The notes: generated from the sequence alone by a model not told the origin. A stretch of DNA of 64,000 bases from Brachynemurus nebulosus (GCA_035578155.1 JAPWDM010000001.1:9750543-9814542), one strand, 5' to 3'. Counted from the stretch's first letter, positions 48,865 through 60,568 are shown. Program-made: numbers and translations.

Positions 48865-49256
48865 TGTAACGGATGTTACATTTATTCTTTATAAATCAAC
48901 AATTTTCCTCCAATATTAACTAAAATCCCATTTTAAAGCCATAAAATGAAAATTAAGTACTGTTTTAGTAAGTATGGGCAGTTAAGCTGCTAATTTTTAA
49001 TTTATAAAACAATAAAGAATTCATAAGATACGTAACGGATGTTACAAATTTCTGAATGTGCTTTGTGTAATTGCTTGGTATCCACCCAAAACTCTGTCCT
49101 GAGGTGCAAATAAAAAAATTAAAAATATTTTTGCAATATGTTATGGAAATATTATATTTTTAGCCAAAATTTACAATTATGAGTATTTAAATAATTTTTC
49201 AACAGTCGATTTTCCTGTGTAACGGATGTTACACTGATTTTGTAACGGATGTTACA
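48865..49256. repeat. Four copies of palindromic TGTAACGGATGTTACA
   Basis: The motif occurs at 48865-48880, 49031-49046 (first base C), 49218-49233 and 49241-49256. It is a GTAAC/GTTAC inverted pair around GGAT. It appears only here, between the outer transposase-like gene (ends 49445) and the older remnant ending at 48842. It is probably a subterminal repeat of the outer element. Confidence 0.8.
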
Positions 49257-50389
49257 AAATTTTCATCCTTAATAAAAAAAGCATTAAAACTGGATTTAGC
49301 ACTATTTAATCACCCCCTGGGTAATATTTAGCTTACTTAAATTTCACCAAATTAAATCAAGCATCACTTCACTTCAGAAAAATTAGTAAAAAAAAGACAA
49401 ATTTTAAGTGTTCAAAATAGATGTTCAAGTCTATTTACTTTAAATTAATTACTAACATTGATGGGACATGGAAACTCGTAGTAAACTCTATTGCCTGCCA
49501 CTTTTATTTCTGCAGGTGGCAAAATTTTCACAATTTGTTCTGAATCGATGTACTTTTCACCATTATCGTCAATTTTGAAAACACGGCCACCCTTTCCATG
49601 GGCAGTGAGGAACAAAACCCTGACTTCACCATCGTCACACACTGAAGTTTGACACACAGCTGCATACATGAAAGTGTTTTTGTTAGTAATAAACTTCATT
49701 AAAACACGTACGTCGGGTTTACTCTGACTTTCATCTACAATCTGACTTTCATATACTTTCATTTCCTTTTCAAGTTGACGAAGAGCTCCAACTTCGCTGG
49801 TGCCACTTGATTCACTCTCTTCTGAGTCGCTGTCGGTATATACCTCAGAATATCTAAGCGTAGTTGATTTTTTTATTTGCTTTTTTTGTTCAGGACGGAC
49901 GATAACCTGATGTTTTTGTAGAGGGGAACGACAAGTAAATGCTGCAAGAACATGCTTTACATCAAATTTTTTTAAAGTGGTGATACTTCCGAATGCCAAC
50001 AATTTCTGTAACATGCTCCCAGCGTCGTTTTAGGAATTCCCCTGCCTCTGCGACATCCTCCTTTGGAATAAACAAAACTTGTACCAAGTCACAGCATTCT
50101 TTACAACTCTCAAAAAATTGTTGAGCTGTGTTTATGATCAGCTTTCGAGATTTAATTTTGTTCCATATTTGTGACCTCCGAGAAAAGGGATCTAGTGTGT
50201 CAAAAAACGGGTTTGGACTTAAGAATGGATTCTGGTACCTAAAAGGGTGTAGAATAAGATGAAATGAGTTAGATTTCTGATAAAAATTTATTTACCCCAT
50301 AAAAACGTGCAAAACGAACTTGGGAAAATCGATAAAAATGAGAAAAACATTAAAATTTTCTTTTGATTTTTTGGTTTTAAATTGTTTTT

Positions 50390-52500
50390 TTTTTCGTCAG
50401 TATTCGAATTTTTTTGGAGTTTGGACTTTTTTTCGGTGTTTCGTGAGCTGGTACTTCGATTTTCTTCCGTTTGACAATTTCAGTTTTTTCTTTTTTCGGC
50501 GCTTTGACTTCAGTTTTCTTTTTCTCGTGATCCGGTGCTTCGATTTTTTTTTCTTGCTGGCAGGTTCAGATTTATTTTTCGATTTTTTTTTTCGCTTTGG
50601 GTTCACTCGGTTTAGGAGCTACAAAATCACGTTTCTGTGAATCAGTACATAAGACCCTGACATTCTCATATAAATACCATTTGCGATCTAACGATAAACC
50701 GCTTGGTGCAATGAGCGGAGGTAATTCGTTTGGTAGCTCAGCCGTTAATCGCAGATTAAATCTTTCTTCTTCCGAGTCCACAAGTTCTTTACATACAATT
50801 TCGTTTTTTTTGAAGTCAAAGTGGTGGTACTTGGTAATACCTAAAATGCAAACGTTTATAAAATTAATTGAAATGAATTTGAAAAATTAAAATCACAAAA
50901 TCGCGACAGTTTACCTGGTAATCTTTTGTAAAATCCTTCGAAATGAGTATCCCATGTTCGCCACTCTACTTCACTTCCATTCACAGCGTTGTTAAATTTA
51001 TTACTGCTAGATCTATTGACCACATTTTCAAAATCTTGGTAACAATCTACATTTGAGCGAGTATATTCTAGTTTTATTAATTTGAAAGAGCGATCGGGGC
51101 TGAACTTGGCGTGGCCAGTTAGGAGAAAATTTAATGATATCGATTCGTTTAAGCCAGAATCCACTTGCCAGGCCAAATAATGCATCATTGCATTATTTTT
51201 ATTCTGTGCTACGCAGTTATCACAAAATAAAAATAAATTTTTAGCGGCATTCTTCGTGAAGTAATCATGAATTTGGCTAATGACAGCATTAAGTCCTTTT
51301 CCTATTTCGAACTCTTCGTCTAGTAAATAGTTCGACCGAACGTTAGTGAATTCATTATGAATACCAAAAATTGAACATTTACGAGCTGCTTTGAAAAATG
51401 CCGTTCCGACTTGTGGACTGGATGGATAAGATATATTTTGTGCATAGTCGAAACTCACTACAAGAGTAGAATAAGCATCACTCATCTTGCAGCATTGTTG
51501 GTAGAATTCACGCTGGCGTTTCGCATGGTCAAGATGAGTAACAGCCATTCGTAATTTTGCTTCTTTTGTATCTGAATCAGATTCGTCGTAGCATCAAGGT
51601 ATTCTGTTGACAGACGTCACAAAGATCAGTTTTCGGTTTCATAGGCGAGATGTAAGGGCAGTACTTCATCCAAATTTTGTAAAAAGTTTTCATTGCGATT
51701 TTATCTTCAGTAAGACAAACTTTCTCAAAACGACGATAAACAGCACTTTTTGTTTCACTGGATGGTAGCAGCATTACTTTACAGTCTTTGTAGTTTGGCA
51801 TTCTACCAGGAAGAGGTATTGCGAATTTTTCAGCAAAATTTTGAATAAATTGAACGATACGAGTAAGTGATTCCGGTGATAACACACGCGATTGCCGTTT
51901 TGAAGACTTGCCACTTAGTTCATGTTTTCGTTCAGAAAAGCCAACATTATCACTATGTCGAATCAAATTTTTATAACGTTTTAAACCAGTATCGTAAATA
52001 AAACAAAACATCTTTCTACAAATGTGAATGCCACGAAATAAGTACATTGTATCAACTCTGGATTTATTTTTTACCCTTTGGCCATACATCTTCCGACTTT
52101 CAGTATTATAAACGTTTTCGAGCGATAAATGTTGTCGATGAAATTCCAAATGGCTCAAATGGACTAAATCTTGTTCTGGTTTGCTTAATTCTTGGCAAAA
52201 TTGCCGGCTTTGTATAACAAGATTTTCTGGAATTATCTTATTACATTTTTTCGAACAACATGCTTCGGATTTTTCTCCGTACATCAAATCGATGTTCATC
52301 GACTCTTGTATACCTTCAACGGATTCCTCCAATTCGGATATAATATTGGATTCAGAAATATCATGCAAAAAACTTTGATTTTCAGTTAGTCCCGAGGTAT
52401 TAGCACCGACACTTTCAGATAATGTCATATCGATCTCATCATCGCCATAAACCGAGTCTAGTCTTTTTAAATCATCATCAAAATTGTCAGAAATATCCAT
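50390..52500 (-). pseudogene. DUF7869-like transposase candidate of the inner element
   Basis: N-terminal frame 52500-51577 starts MDISDNFDDDL. It has a Cys cluster (ACCSKKC), the family blocks YLFRGIHICRKMF, LPGRMPNYKD and LLPSSETKSAVYRRF, and a KTDLCDVCQQN zinc-binding tail. A one-base frameshift near 51580 precedes the second part (51575-50917), where VSFDYAQNIS, LFCDNCVAQNKNN and LLTGHAKFSPDRSFK form a D/D/D-type core. An intron of about 75 bp (donor after RLPG, near 50916; acceptor near 50841) joins to ITKYHHFDFK, a typical family block. The C-terminus is a Lys-rich tail with further poly-A frameshifts. The family is normally annotated only as a domain of unknown function. Full family proteins are about 600-700 residues, matching this length. 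Confidence 0.75.
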
Positions 52501-52599
52501 TTTTATAAAAATTACTTCAAATTAACATCAGCTTAGTAACAAAATTACAAAAGAACCAAAATTTCGAAACAACTTTTGAGATATTGATAACACTCGTTA

Positions 52600-52772
52600 T
52601 ACAGTTGGCACAAGACTGAAGCGTCACTTTATTCTTTTCCTTTCTTATAGTTATTTTTACAATGTTCTTCGTATTAGTATACGCACATCATACAGTTATA
52701 CAGTTATACAGTTGGCACAAAACTGAAGCGTCACTTTATTCTTTTCTTTTCTTATAGTTATTTTTACAATGT
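52600..52772. repeat. Tandem 66-bp repeat (period 107) upstream of the inner gene
   Basis: TACAGTTGGCACAA-ACTGAAG...ATTTTTACAATGT at 52600-52665 repeats at 52707-52772 with two or three differences. Extra TACAGTTA units lie between the copies. It sits 100-270 bp upstream of the gene start, in the presumed promoter or subterminal region. Confidence 0.8.
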
Positions 52773-54399
52773 GTACAGAGCAGCAACAATAGCAAAGGTA
52801 TTGTTACACTAAAAGTGAAAAAAAAAATACGTCACCACATAGGCATGACGTCACCAAAGTCGGCACCCAATCATAACTAGCCATACCAAATCGCATCTCC
52901 CAACTGAAGGTGTGTTCAAAGTGATAATGCGTTATGTAACTTTAAATGCGTCTTTCTCAAAATTTCATTTTCACACACTAGGTCCCTTTTCTCGGAGGTC
53001 ACATTTGTCTTTTTAGTTGACCTTCAATTGCATCAGCAGCGCCTTTCCCATGACCTGGCGCAAAGGAGCTCCACTCAACACTTTCCAAACCCAAATCAGT
53101 ATTAAGAAAACATACATTTGACACTGTAAATTTGCTCTTAAATTGAGCAGAACAATTGTCAGAAAAAATTGACAATTTTATAAGTTCTGGGTATTCAAAT
53201 TTCTTGAAATTATCAATAATGGTTTTAAGGAAAACCCAACTTGATTCTTTGGAATGAGACATGTCGTCACTTACCACGACGTGAGATTTAATGCCATTTT
53301 GATACCAAACACATGCGGTGAAGAGTATCACTTGTGCTTGGCTCCAATGAGCACTTTGTATTTCGTCTTGAGGGGTCAGAGAGAAGTTTTCGGCATAATC
53401 TATTTGGATAACTGCTGACCCTTGTTCAAATCCACTCTTAACTTTATCAAAATGGTCCGATTGGACCTTCTTGACAAAACAATGAAATTTAAAACTTGGT
53501 AAAGCTTCATTAAGCTTATCAATTACAGTTTGAAGGGAAGTTGTGTTCTCCACCACCTGGTATTTACCTTCAATCTTCCGCCAGGTTTTCCATTTGGTAA
53601 TAGTTGAGTAATTTTGAGTAACTTTTGTTCAGTATGGATTTTACATCTTGAGAACAATTCTCACACTTATTCTTATTAGTCATACAATCTTCACTGTCTG
53701 TGTTGCAGCACATAGATTTGAGCAGGCTTCGATGATTTGTTTCCAAACCTGCATATTTTAATCCTTCAACCAAAAATGTGATATTGGCATGTTTTACACA
53801 CACACAAACATTGTGTGGTGTGTTGGCCACAGGAACGACATGTTTCGGCCGTAATTAAAAAAATTTTGTTCTAGATACAGACACATTATATTTTTCTAAA
53901 AATAATGCACGAGCTTCATCAACTGTTATTACTAGAAACCGTTTTTGCTTTTGAATTTTCCTTTTGGTTTCAGAGTCATATACTTTGACATAGTCTCTTT
54001 TTCCTGGGGTTTGCCAGCTGACATCACTCTCGTACCATTTTACAACTTTATCTCTTGTATCCTCGCAAAACTTTTTTCTTTGAATTGGTATCTTGACATC
54101 ATAAATACTACATAAATTTTCAGCACTTAACAGTTTCCGGATGACCGCTGTTTTCTTCTTTGGACTGATTGGTAATGCCTTCCGCACCTTAGAAACTGCT
54201 TTGTGGAGGGTGTTTTTTGTCTTATATGAACCCAATAGCTTATTATTAGGAGTAGATTGAGTAGATTCTCCATCAGTTTTTTTACATAATTTTTGTTTCT
54301 CCCGTCACGCTTTAACCCTTAACCGTGTTTCCTCTTTTTTATAATGATAGCGACAGGGGTATTAGTAATATCTAATATCTGTAAATATTAGTGATATCT

Positions 54400-55200
54400 T
54401 AACGAATACTAATATATTCGTCTCACCACTACTGCTTTCGAGTGAACCGTTCGACTGAGGATTATAAGGATTTTATTAATTTCTTTACTATTAGCAAAAT
54501 TTTGGCCATTGGCCGTCAAAATGACTTTCGGAAAGCCATATTTCGTGCTATGGTCTAGAAATTTTATTGCCGTATATTCCGCGTTAGCTTGTGGAATTGC
54601 GTAAGCATTAATAAATTTTGTCAGATTATCCTGAATAGTTAAAATGAATTGATTTTCCGCTTTTCTAGTTTTAAGAGATCCGATGATATCAAGAGATATC
54701 ATTTCATTGAAGCTTGTCGGTGTGTCCATAAAACCATTGGTGGTTTGTTTAATTTGGGACCTTATTCACCTGACATTGTGGACATTGTTTAATGTATTAT
54801 TCTATGTCTTGAGTTAAAGTTTTCCAAAAATATTTTTGACCCTTTGACGTAATTTTTAATAGTATTTTTAACACCTTTGTGCCCAGATGTGAGATCAATA
54901 AGTTTTTGTCTATCCTCTGAATATTATAATTGTGTTTGTGCGTAAGATATTAATTTCAATATTTGAATCATTAAAGTAGTAATAGAGAATTTGTTTGAAA
55001 ATAACTTCGCTGTTATTTCTGCTTCTGCTTAATTCGGGAGTATCGTATACATATATAAAATTTATCGATATTTATAATTTGTGTATATTGGTAAAATATG
55101 AATAAACTTTTCAAATAAGTTTTCCTTCGCGATATGTTCCAATGCCTCGTTTTTGCATGAGATAACGAATAAATTTTTGTCATCATAAGTTACTAATTCT
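54400..55200 (-). pseudogene. Gypsy-like retrotransposon pol fragment (integrase)
   Basis: Reading the minus strand, a worn zinc-binding segment (ISHLGTKV..., then CPQCQVNK; ~54900-54760) is followed by an integrase core (54729-54409) with SLDIIGSL, FILTIQDNLTKF and PKVILTANGQNF. The second catalytic Asp of the core (normally LTD-x-G) is Ala here. In another frame PQSNGSLE, the region of the third catalytic residue, follows after a deletion. No LTRs are visible. It is clearly dead. Confidence 0.7.
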
Positions 55201-55353
55201 GTATGGTTTAAAAGTAATTATTTTTTAAATTTTGGTTTAATGAAAAAGCAAATTTATTATTTTCGGATAGATCGACAGAAAAAGAGAGAACTAGATTGTT
55301 TAATTCTTCAAATAAATGGTTGGTTTAAGTGTTAAAGGTTAAGGTTAAATGGT

Positions 55354-56024
55354 CTAATTAAATGGTTGGTAAACTTGATTGTATTGGATTTCTTGAGAAA
55401 AATCTTTTGACCATATTTCGAAATTTTGGAGATTTTTCAGCCATCTTTTCTTTTGAGTGTGCCATGAATGAATATATGTCTCATCCATGTAAACTATCGA
55501 TCGACCCTCGTCCTTGTACCTTTTAATTGCCCTTAAATAATTAAAGCGACACATTTGGATATCGTGTTTTTCAATTAATAACTTCCTATTTGTGGTGGTT
55601 TTTTTCCACCGATATCCCATTTTTTTAAATAATTTTGACTAAAGTTCTTTAGCATCCTGTGTAATTAGTGGCTTTTACAAATTTTGAATGGATCTTTTTA
55701 ATGTAGGCACTATTTTTTCCGTAACATAGAAATTGTTAATAATATGTCGTGGCGTACACTTATCAAAATTATCAATTTCCGCTGAAATGAAGCCGCTAAA
55801 TTTTTCTAACACTTCCTATCTAATACGTTACTTTCTTTAGCAATTCGCTTTACTGAACTTAAAAAAACACCTGTTGCAGCACTAACACGCTGTTGAATCT
55901 GCTTCACAGATATAGCAAATTAATTAATATTTGCTTCATTTGTCATAAACTTCAACACATTTTCTATATCTTTACGAGTTTGGGCAACGAGCACTTTATT
56001 TTTTAAACTAGATTTAAATGGCAT
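55354..56024 (-). pseudogene. Tc1/mariner-like DDE transposase pseudogene
   Basis: Starts at 56024 (MPFKSSLKNKVL) with a helix-turn-helix-like segment (IQQRVSAATGV, then SSVKRIAKES). After frameshifts comes an intact 88-codon part (55620-55354): GYRWKKTTTNRKLLIEKHDI, then GRSIVYMDETYIHSWHT. IVYMDETYIH carries the first catalytic Asp. At least one in-frame stop and several frameshifts interrupt the N-terminal half, and the C-terminal catalytic part is missing. It resembles a transposase family very common in hemipteran and other insect genomes. Confidence 0.7.
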
Positions 56025-57611
56025 TTTATAAGTTTTTGAAACTAAACTATGTACTAACTTGAATACTGTAACTCTCAGTATTACTTATAATTAACACAAA
56101 TTTAACAAATAAATTTTAAATAGTATTAAAATTCGGAAGATTTTCAGTGTTCACGAGTATATGTATGATAACGTTACTATTGTGTTGTACGTGATTGGTA
56201 TAATAGAAACGAACAAGCTACAATTTGTACTTTATAACTAAAAAATTTGGTGTAGGCCTGAGTAACTCAGCAAAAAATCTTCAGTCGACGCAATAACTCA
56301 AGTGCACCTTACTGTGTTAGCGCACTGTTGTAACTCATTGCGCTGTTAACCGCAGTAGGCATTGTAGAAAGCGAATATACATACGGAAGGTATCAACCGC
56401 ATGCGGCGCACGCGCTTTGTGATATTTTGTCATGACACCATTAACATTTCCGGCCTATTAGCCTATTTTCTGCCATTTTGTGGCGGCGTGCACACGATTA
56501 ATAATATTAATAATATTTACTGAGAAAAAGAATGAATTATTATTTTTATAATATAAAGTAGATCAGTAATTCGAAATACTGATAGTATTACGGATCGTGT
56601 ACCTATACAGGCGGCTTATTATAATTTACGCGGTAACGTCATTAACACATTTTTTAAACGTCAGGTTTTTTATAAATTTTGTTTAGCATGCATAAAACAA
56701 ATGAAACTACCAAAAAGTCGTATCAAGATTCCAGATTTCAGTGTGTTATTGTATTTCATGTATTCCCAAATTAATAAATCCTGTCAATCATTCTGACTGA
56801 TTCATTTCATTCATATGTACATTTATAAAATAAACATAAAATAAAGTCAAAGACTAGTACGGCTAGTACTGCTTCAAATTTAAATCAAAGAATACTTATG
56901 TATGGTCGCAAGCTCAAAAGACCTCCAGAAACTGAGGTGAGGGGAACACAAATTGTATTATTTCCATAGTTACCATCCAAACCAAGTAATTATGTTTTTA
57001 TATGAGTGAGTGAGTAAACTTCTATTTATTCGTCGTGTTCGTTGTTGAGTTTTTCTGCTCAAAGTGAGCTGTTGGTGCATGCTCCAAAATACTTCATATT
57101 ATGAGCACAAGTATTTCGTATTTCATAAAAATGTTCTTGCGCAAGCGCTAACAGCTCACTTTGAGCAGAAAAACTCAGCAACGAACACGGCGATTAATAT
57201 GATAGACAAAGATAAATGCAGATGTTGATAAAAAAATTCTTTTTAGCTTGCGACTATAATACATTTTTTAACCTCTCGTCATGTCATAAAAAGTGCGCTA
57301 TTTTGAGTTGAACTTTTAATGTGAGCCTTTAATGAAATACATATACAGCTGTTTTCATAATCGACTTTAAAAATACTTTACTTTAAATGAAATTTTATTT
57401 CATAATCATACTTTACTACTTTAAGGGTACTTTAAGTTAGTCAGTGTATCTGTTACTTTAGTGGACTTTAATCATATCTTCATTCATCGTAGTTATCTAT
57501 GACTTTACTGACTTTAGCCTATTTGTCAAGTGAAACCTATCAAAATAAAACTGAATAAATAGTTACAATAACAAAGAAGTAAATTATTTCTGAAAAATAA
57601 GATATTTTTAA
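56025..57611. other. Gene-free stretch with one palindromic MITE
   Basis: Apart from the 57031-57192 inverted repeat no supported feature was found. 57350-57530 is rich in ACTTTA/CTTTAA words (ACTTTACT, GACTTTA), possibly a worn repeat. Confidence 0.4.
57031..57192. mobile_element. Palindromic MITE (162 bp)
   Basis: Arms of ~48 bp (57031-57078 and 57143-57192) are nearly exact inverted copies (CGTGTTCGTTG-TGAGTTTTT, CTGCTCAAAGTGAGCTGTT) around a ~65-bp loop. The target duplication is not clear. Confidence 0.75.
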
Positions 57612-59224
57612 AATGAGTTCTTCATGGAGTTTGCTGATCGAGGGAAGCAAGCTGATAGGTCGGTAGTTGGTGGGGAGGTTGAGTGGTTTTCCCGGTTTGG
57701 GAAGAGGAACAACTTTTGCCACTTTCCACTGTTGCGGAAAATAGCTGAGTTGTAAACAACTGTTGAAGATGTGCTTCATCTGAAGAAGAGCTTTCTTCGG
57801 CAGCTTTTTCAGGTGCCGGTTGGAGATGGTGTCGGCGCCGGGGGCCTTACGATTTCTTGCTTTCCTAATGTGTTTACTGATATCGCCCACAGTTGTGGGT
57901 TTGATAGTAGTCGGCAGGACAGACGCATTCGCGACTTCGGCTGCTGCTCGTGCAATACCCGCGCTTTCACGTGGATGGGGCAATTGCTCTCCAATGCGGT
58001 GCGCTTCCTGGAATGAATCCGCGATAATATGGATTTTCTCCGAAGAATCTGTAACTAACAAATTGTCTTTGTTTAGTGCCGGTATTGTCGCGTTACGTCG
58101 TTTGAACGAGCGAATTAGCTGCCAAAAGTCCTGGTTGGAGTCAATCCGTAGTCGTTAAATAGTCGTCCGCGTTCGTCGCGTATTTTGTCACGTATCTGTC
58201 TGGTTAGATCCGTCTGTAAGTCCTTGTAATGTATCTGTCTTGCCCGCTGGTACAGTCGTCTTTGTCTGTTCCGTTCCCGGATTAGTTCAAGGATTTCGGG
58301 ACTCGGGTTATAGGTGTAGGCGCTGGGGACACGTTTGGTCGGGATACAATGCTTACTGGCCTCGTTAATTTCGTGCTGCAGCTCCTCCAGAACAGTGTCG
58401 ACATCACGAATAGTTTCAATATCCTTTCGAACATTGATACCTTCGTTTATCATAGTCCTGAATTTGCTCCAGTGCGCATTAGCAAAGTCCGGCACTGTTA
58501 CGGGTTTAGGTTTTTTCACACGAAAGCAGAAGTCCGTAATGACAGGAACGTGGTCGGATTCAGGTCCTTGGATGGTGTAGGTATGACAGGAACGGGTATT
58601 CATGTTTCTGGTGATGGTTAGATCGATGGTGTTGCAAAGGAGTCCTTCAGCTCGCGGGTAGTGTGTGGGACCGTCCGGGAACAGTAGTTCGGTTCTAGTC
58701 TCTTCGAGAAGCCGCATTAAAATCCTCCCGTTGCTGTTGATGTCAGTCGTTGCCTTATTCCACGCTGGGTGGAACGCGTTAAAGTCGCCAGTCAGTAGTG
58801 TATGAGGACTGCGGTCAAGGAGCTTCTCGAAGTCGTCCGCATCAATTTGGTCGGGTGTGTAGGCGGCGGTGACGATGAATGGTGGCGTCGCCTCGATCAG
58901 CACGCTGACATGTTCGGTCTGGATTTCGAGGTCCGGCATTGCACTATGCTTGACACCCCTACGGATGAGCAGTGCAACCCTCCCTCCTTGGCGGTCTTTC
59001 CTATCTCTACGGTGGATTTTGTAGCCTTGAACAGAAAAAGTTTTATTAGGTTTGAGCCAGGTCTCTGTGATGGCAGCAGCATCAACGTTGTGGGTGTGTA
59101 GCAGAGCGAGAAGTTCTTCTTCCTTCATCAAAAGATCACTGCCGATGTTCAGGTTGAGTAGGCGAAACCGCTTAGTTAAAGCGGCTGGCCCACTCATACA
59201 CGGCAATTGCACGTTGGAAGCCAT
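57612..59224 (-). pseudogene. Non-LTR retrotransposon ORF2, endonuclease and partial RT
   Basis: The first part (59224-58115) is a complete APE-type endonuclease: LNLNIGS, ITETWLK, LLTGDFNAFHPAW, TIDLTITRN and PESDHVPVI carry the Asn, Glu, Asp/Asn and terminal Asp-His residues of that fold. A one-base frameshift near 58125 precedes the second part (58120-57612). There RKAPGADTISNRHLKKLP and PLPKPGKPLNLPTNYRPISL are reverse-transcriptase blocks 0-2. Sequence after KLHEELIL is no longer RT, so the polymerase catalytic box (YxDD) is missing and the element cannot move itself. Confidence 0.85.
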
Positions 59225-60568
59225 CGGAACAGCTGCGTAATTTACTGTTCAATTCGCGAACAGATTGGATCATGGCTTTTATGTCACAAACCTGATTCAA
59301 TTGATTCAGCTCTGTGACGAGCGTGAGAAAATCATCCGAAGATGATTCAGAACTAGAAGCGGATGGGAATGGAGCTGGGGTTGGGGCCGGAACTGCAGGA
59401 GCTGGAGCGGTGGCGGGAGCAGTAGCGGCTGTTGATGGCTGTGGTGCAGGACGTTGACGCCGCTGTGGGAGTGCCGGGAAATGGTGTGAGTTCTCCAGGA
59501 CTGGGATCGGTGCTGAAGCTACTGGAGCAGGAGCTGGTGTTGCGGTCTTGAACCATGGATTTAAAGTTGGGACCGGTGCCGGAATAAATGCAGGTCGCTT
59601 GGGGGGAGCGCGCCTGGACTGCACTCGTCGTTGGTATTCCAGGAGGACTGTCGGTAATTTGCCGGATGTGATTCTCGGCAGTTGGCGCAGGTAGCTAGAG
59701 TATTCCTAGTCTTCGTACAGGTCTCCGTGGCGTGCGTGTCTCCGCATTTCACGCACCGGTGTTGGCTGCCGCAGTTTCGAGAGGTGTGACCATGCTTTTG
59801 GCACCTAAAACACTGGGTTGTGCCGCCGCTTTTCCTATAACGTTCCCATTATGTCCGGGGTCCCAGAACATACGGGATCTTCTTGATTTGGGATAATGAA
59901 GTCTCATTTGAGAAGTTAACCTTATAACTTCCCATTGAGTTACCCTTCATTTCGAAGACAGCTACGACGCTGTACTTCTTGCCAAGCTCCTGCTTGATTT
60001 CCTCGTTGGTCGGCATACCCCGAAGTACCACTTCCGTCGGTTTTTCCTCAGGTAGGGTATAGGTGTGGTGATCCACCTTTCCCTCTAATACCTTCATCAG
60101 ATTTACACGATCGGCTGGGTCCTCCAAAAAGATGCGGCACTCGGACCGCGAATATTTGAATGTGAATGACCTGACACAGGTCATCTTGCACAACTCGACG
60201 AGTTGCGCGAGAGGCAGGGCGCTCGTGAAGAACGATTGGCGGGAGCCGACGTCGGGAAGTGGCGGCATTAGAAGTGGTGGCGGCGGCGGGCGCTACGGCA
60301 GCGGGTAACGGGCAGGTTTTGGCACCGGCTTCTGGGGGACGGCAGACGGGGCGGCGGCGGCTGGTGGCTGGAAAACCAGGGCTGCAAATTTATTTGCATG
60401 CTCCAATGGTTCAGGAACAGGGGACGACGGCGGTCTTTTGGAGGTCTTCTTTGGGATTTCAAATCCCGACTGGTCTGGATCCGTATCCATCCTGTCCGAA
60501 GCGCAGGATGGCTCTTCCTTCTTCTCTCCGGCTGCCGCCAGCCGGATGGCCTTCTTGCTGATCCTCAA
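59172..60568 (-). pseudogene. Non-LTR retrotransposon ORF1 (gag-like)
   Basis: Pieces: 60568-60293 (MRISKKAIRL-type start, then a Pro/Ala-rich region), 60268-59849 (PRE_C2HC-like domain with VVLRGMPTNEEIKQELGKKY), a knuckle region (59830-59700) and 59624-59172 (Pro/Ala/Ser-rich tail ending AVYEWASRFN). The knuckle region reads CFRCQKHGHTSRNC, CVKCGDTHATETC and CANCRESHPANY, three CCHC-type zinc knuckles as in Jockey ORF1 proteins that bind element RNA. At least three frameshifts break it (near 60290, 59850 and 59650). The reading order and domains are clear. Confidence 0.75.

Larger units (their letters stand above)
50171..53002 (-). mobile_element. Complete 2.8-kb DNA transposon carrying a DUF7869-like gene
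   Basis: Terminal inverted repeats of 30 bp (GTGACCTCCGAGAAAAGGGA... at 50171-50200 and inverted at 52973-53002) match at 29 of 30 positions. The flanks are the 4-bp direct repeat ATTT (50167-50170 and 53003-53006). It sits inside the coding sequence of the outer gene, which gives an independent check on its ends. It has its own promoter-side region (52500-53002), one gene with a short intron, and an AATAAA on the minus strand at 50287-50292. No named superfamily was assigned. A 4-bp TSD and a D/D/D protein would fit Sola-like elements, but that is only a suggestion. Confidence 0.9.
49445..54340 (-). pseudogene. Outer transposase-like gene, split by a nested transposon
   Basis: Pieces in order, minus strand: ~54340-53855, 53850-53570, 53575-53003, then 50166-49445. 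The family (unnamed to me, common in arthropods and cnidarians) has a basic N-terminus, a TP-HNVCVCVKHAN cysteine segment, and a core with three spaced motifs: IQIDYAENFS, IFSDNCSAQFKSKF and APGHGKGAADAIEG. The D/D/D spacing looks like an RNase-H-fold nuclease (inference). Lesions: a TGA where Trp is expected near 54311, a TAA at ~53852, a one-base frameshift near 53580, a complete 2832-bp insertion at 50171-53002, and a poly-A frameshift near 49975. Removing the insertion with one AAAT copy rejoins the frame (QLKRQ then IWNKIKS). The C-terminal tail (YYEFPCPINVSN) ends in a proper stop. The 5' end is cut at ~54340. Confidence 0.75.
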
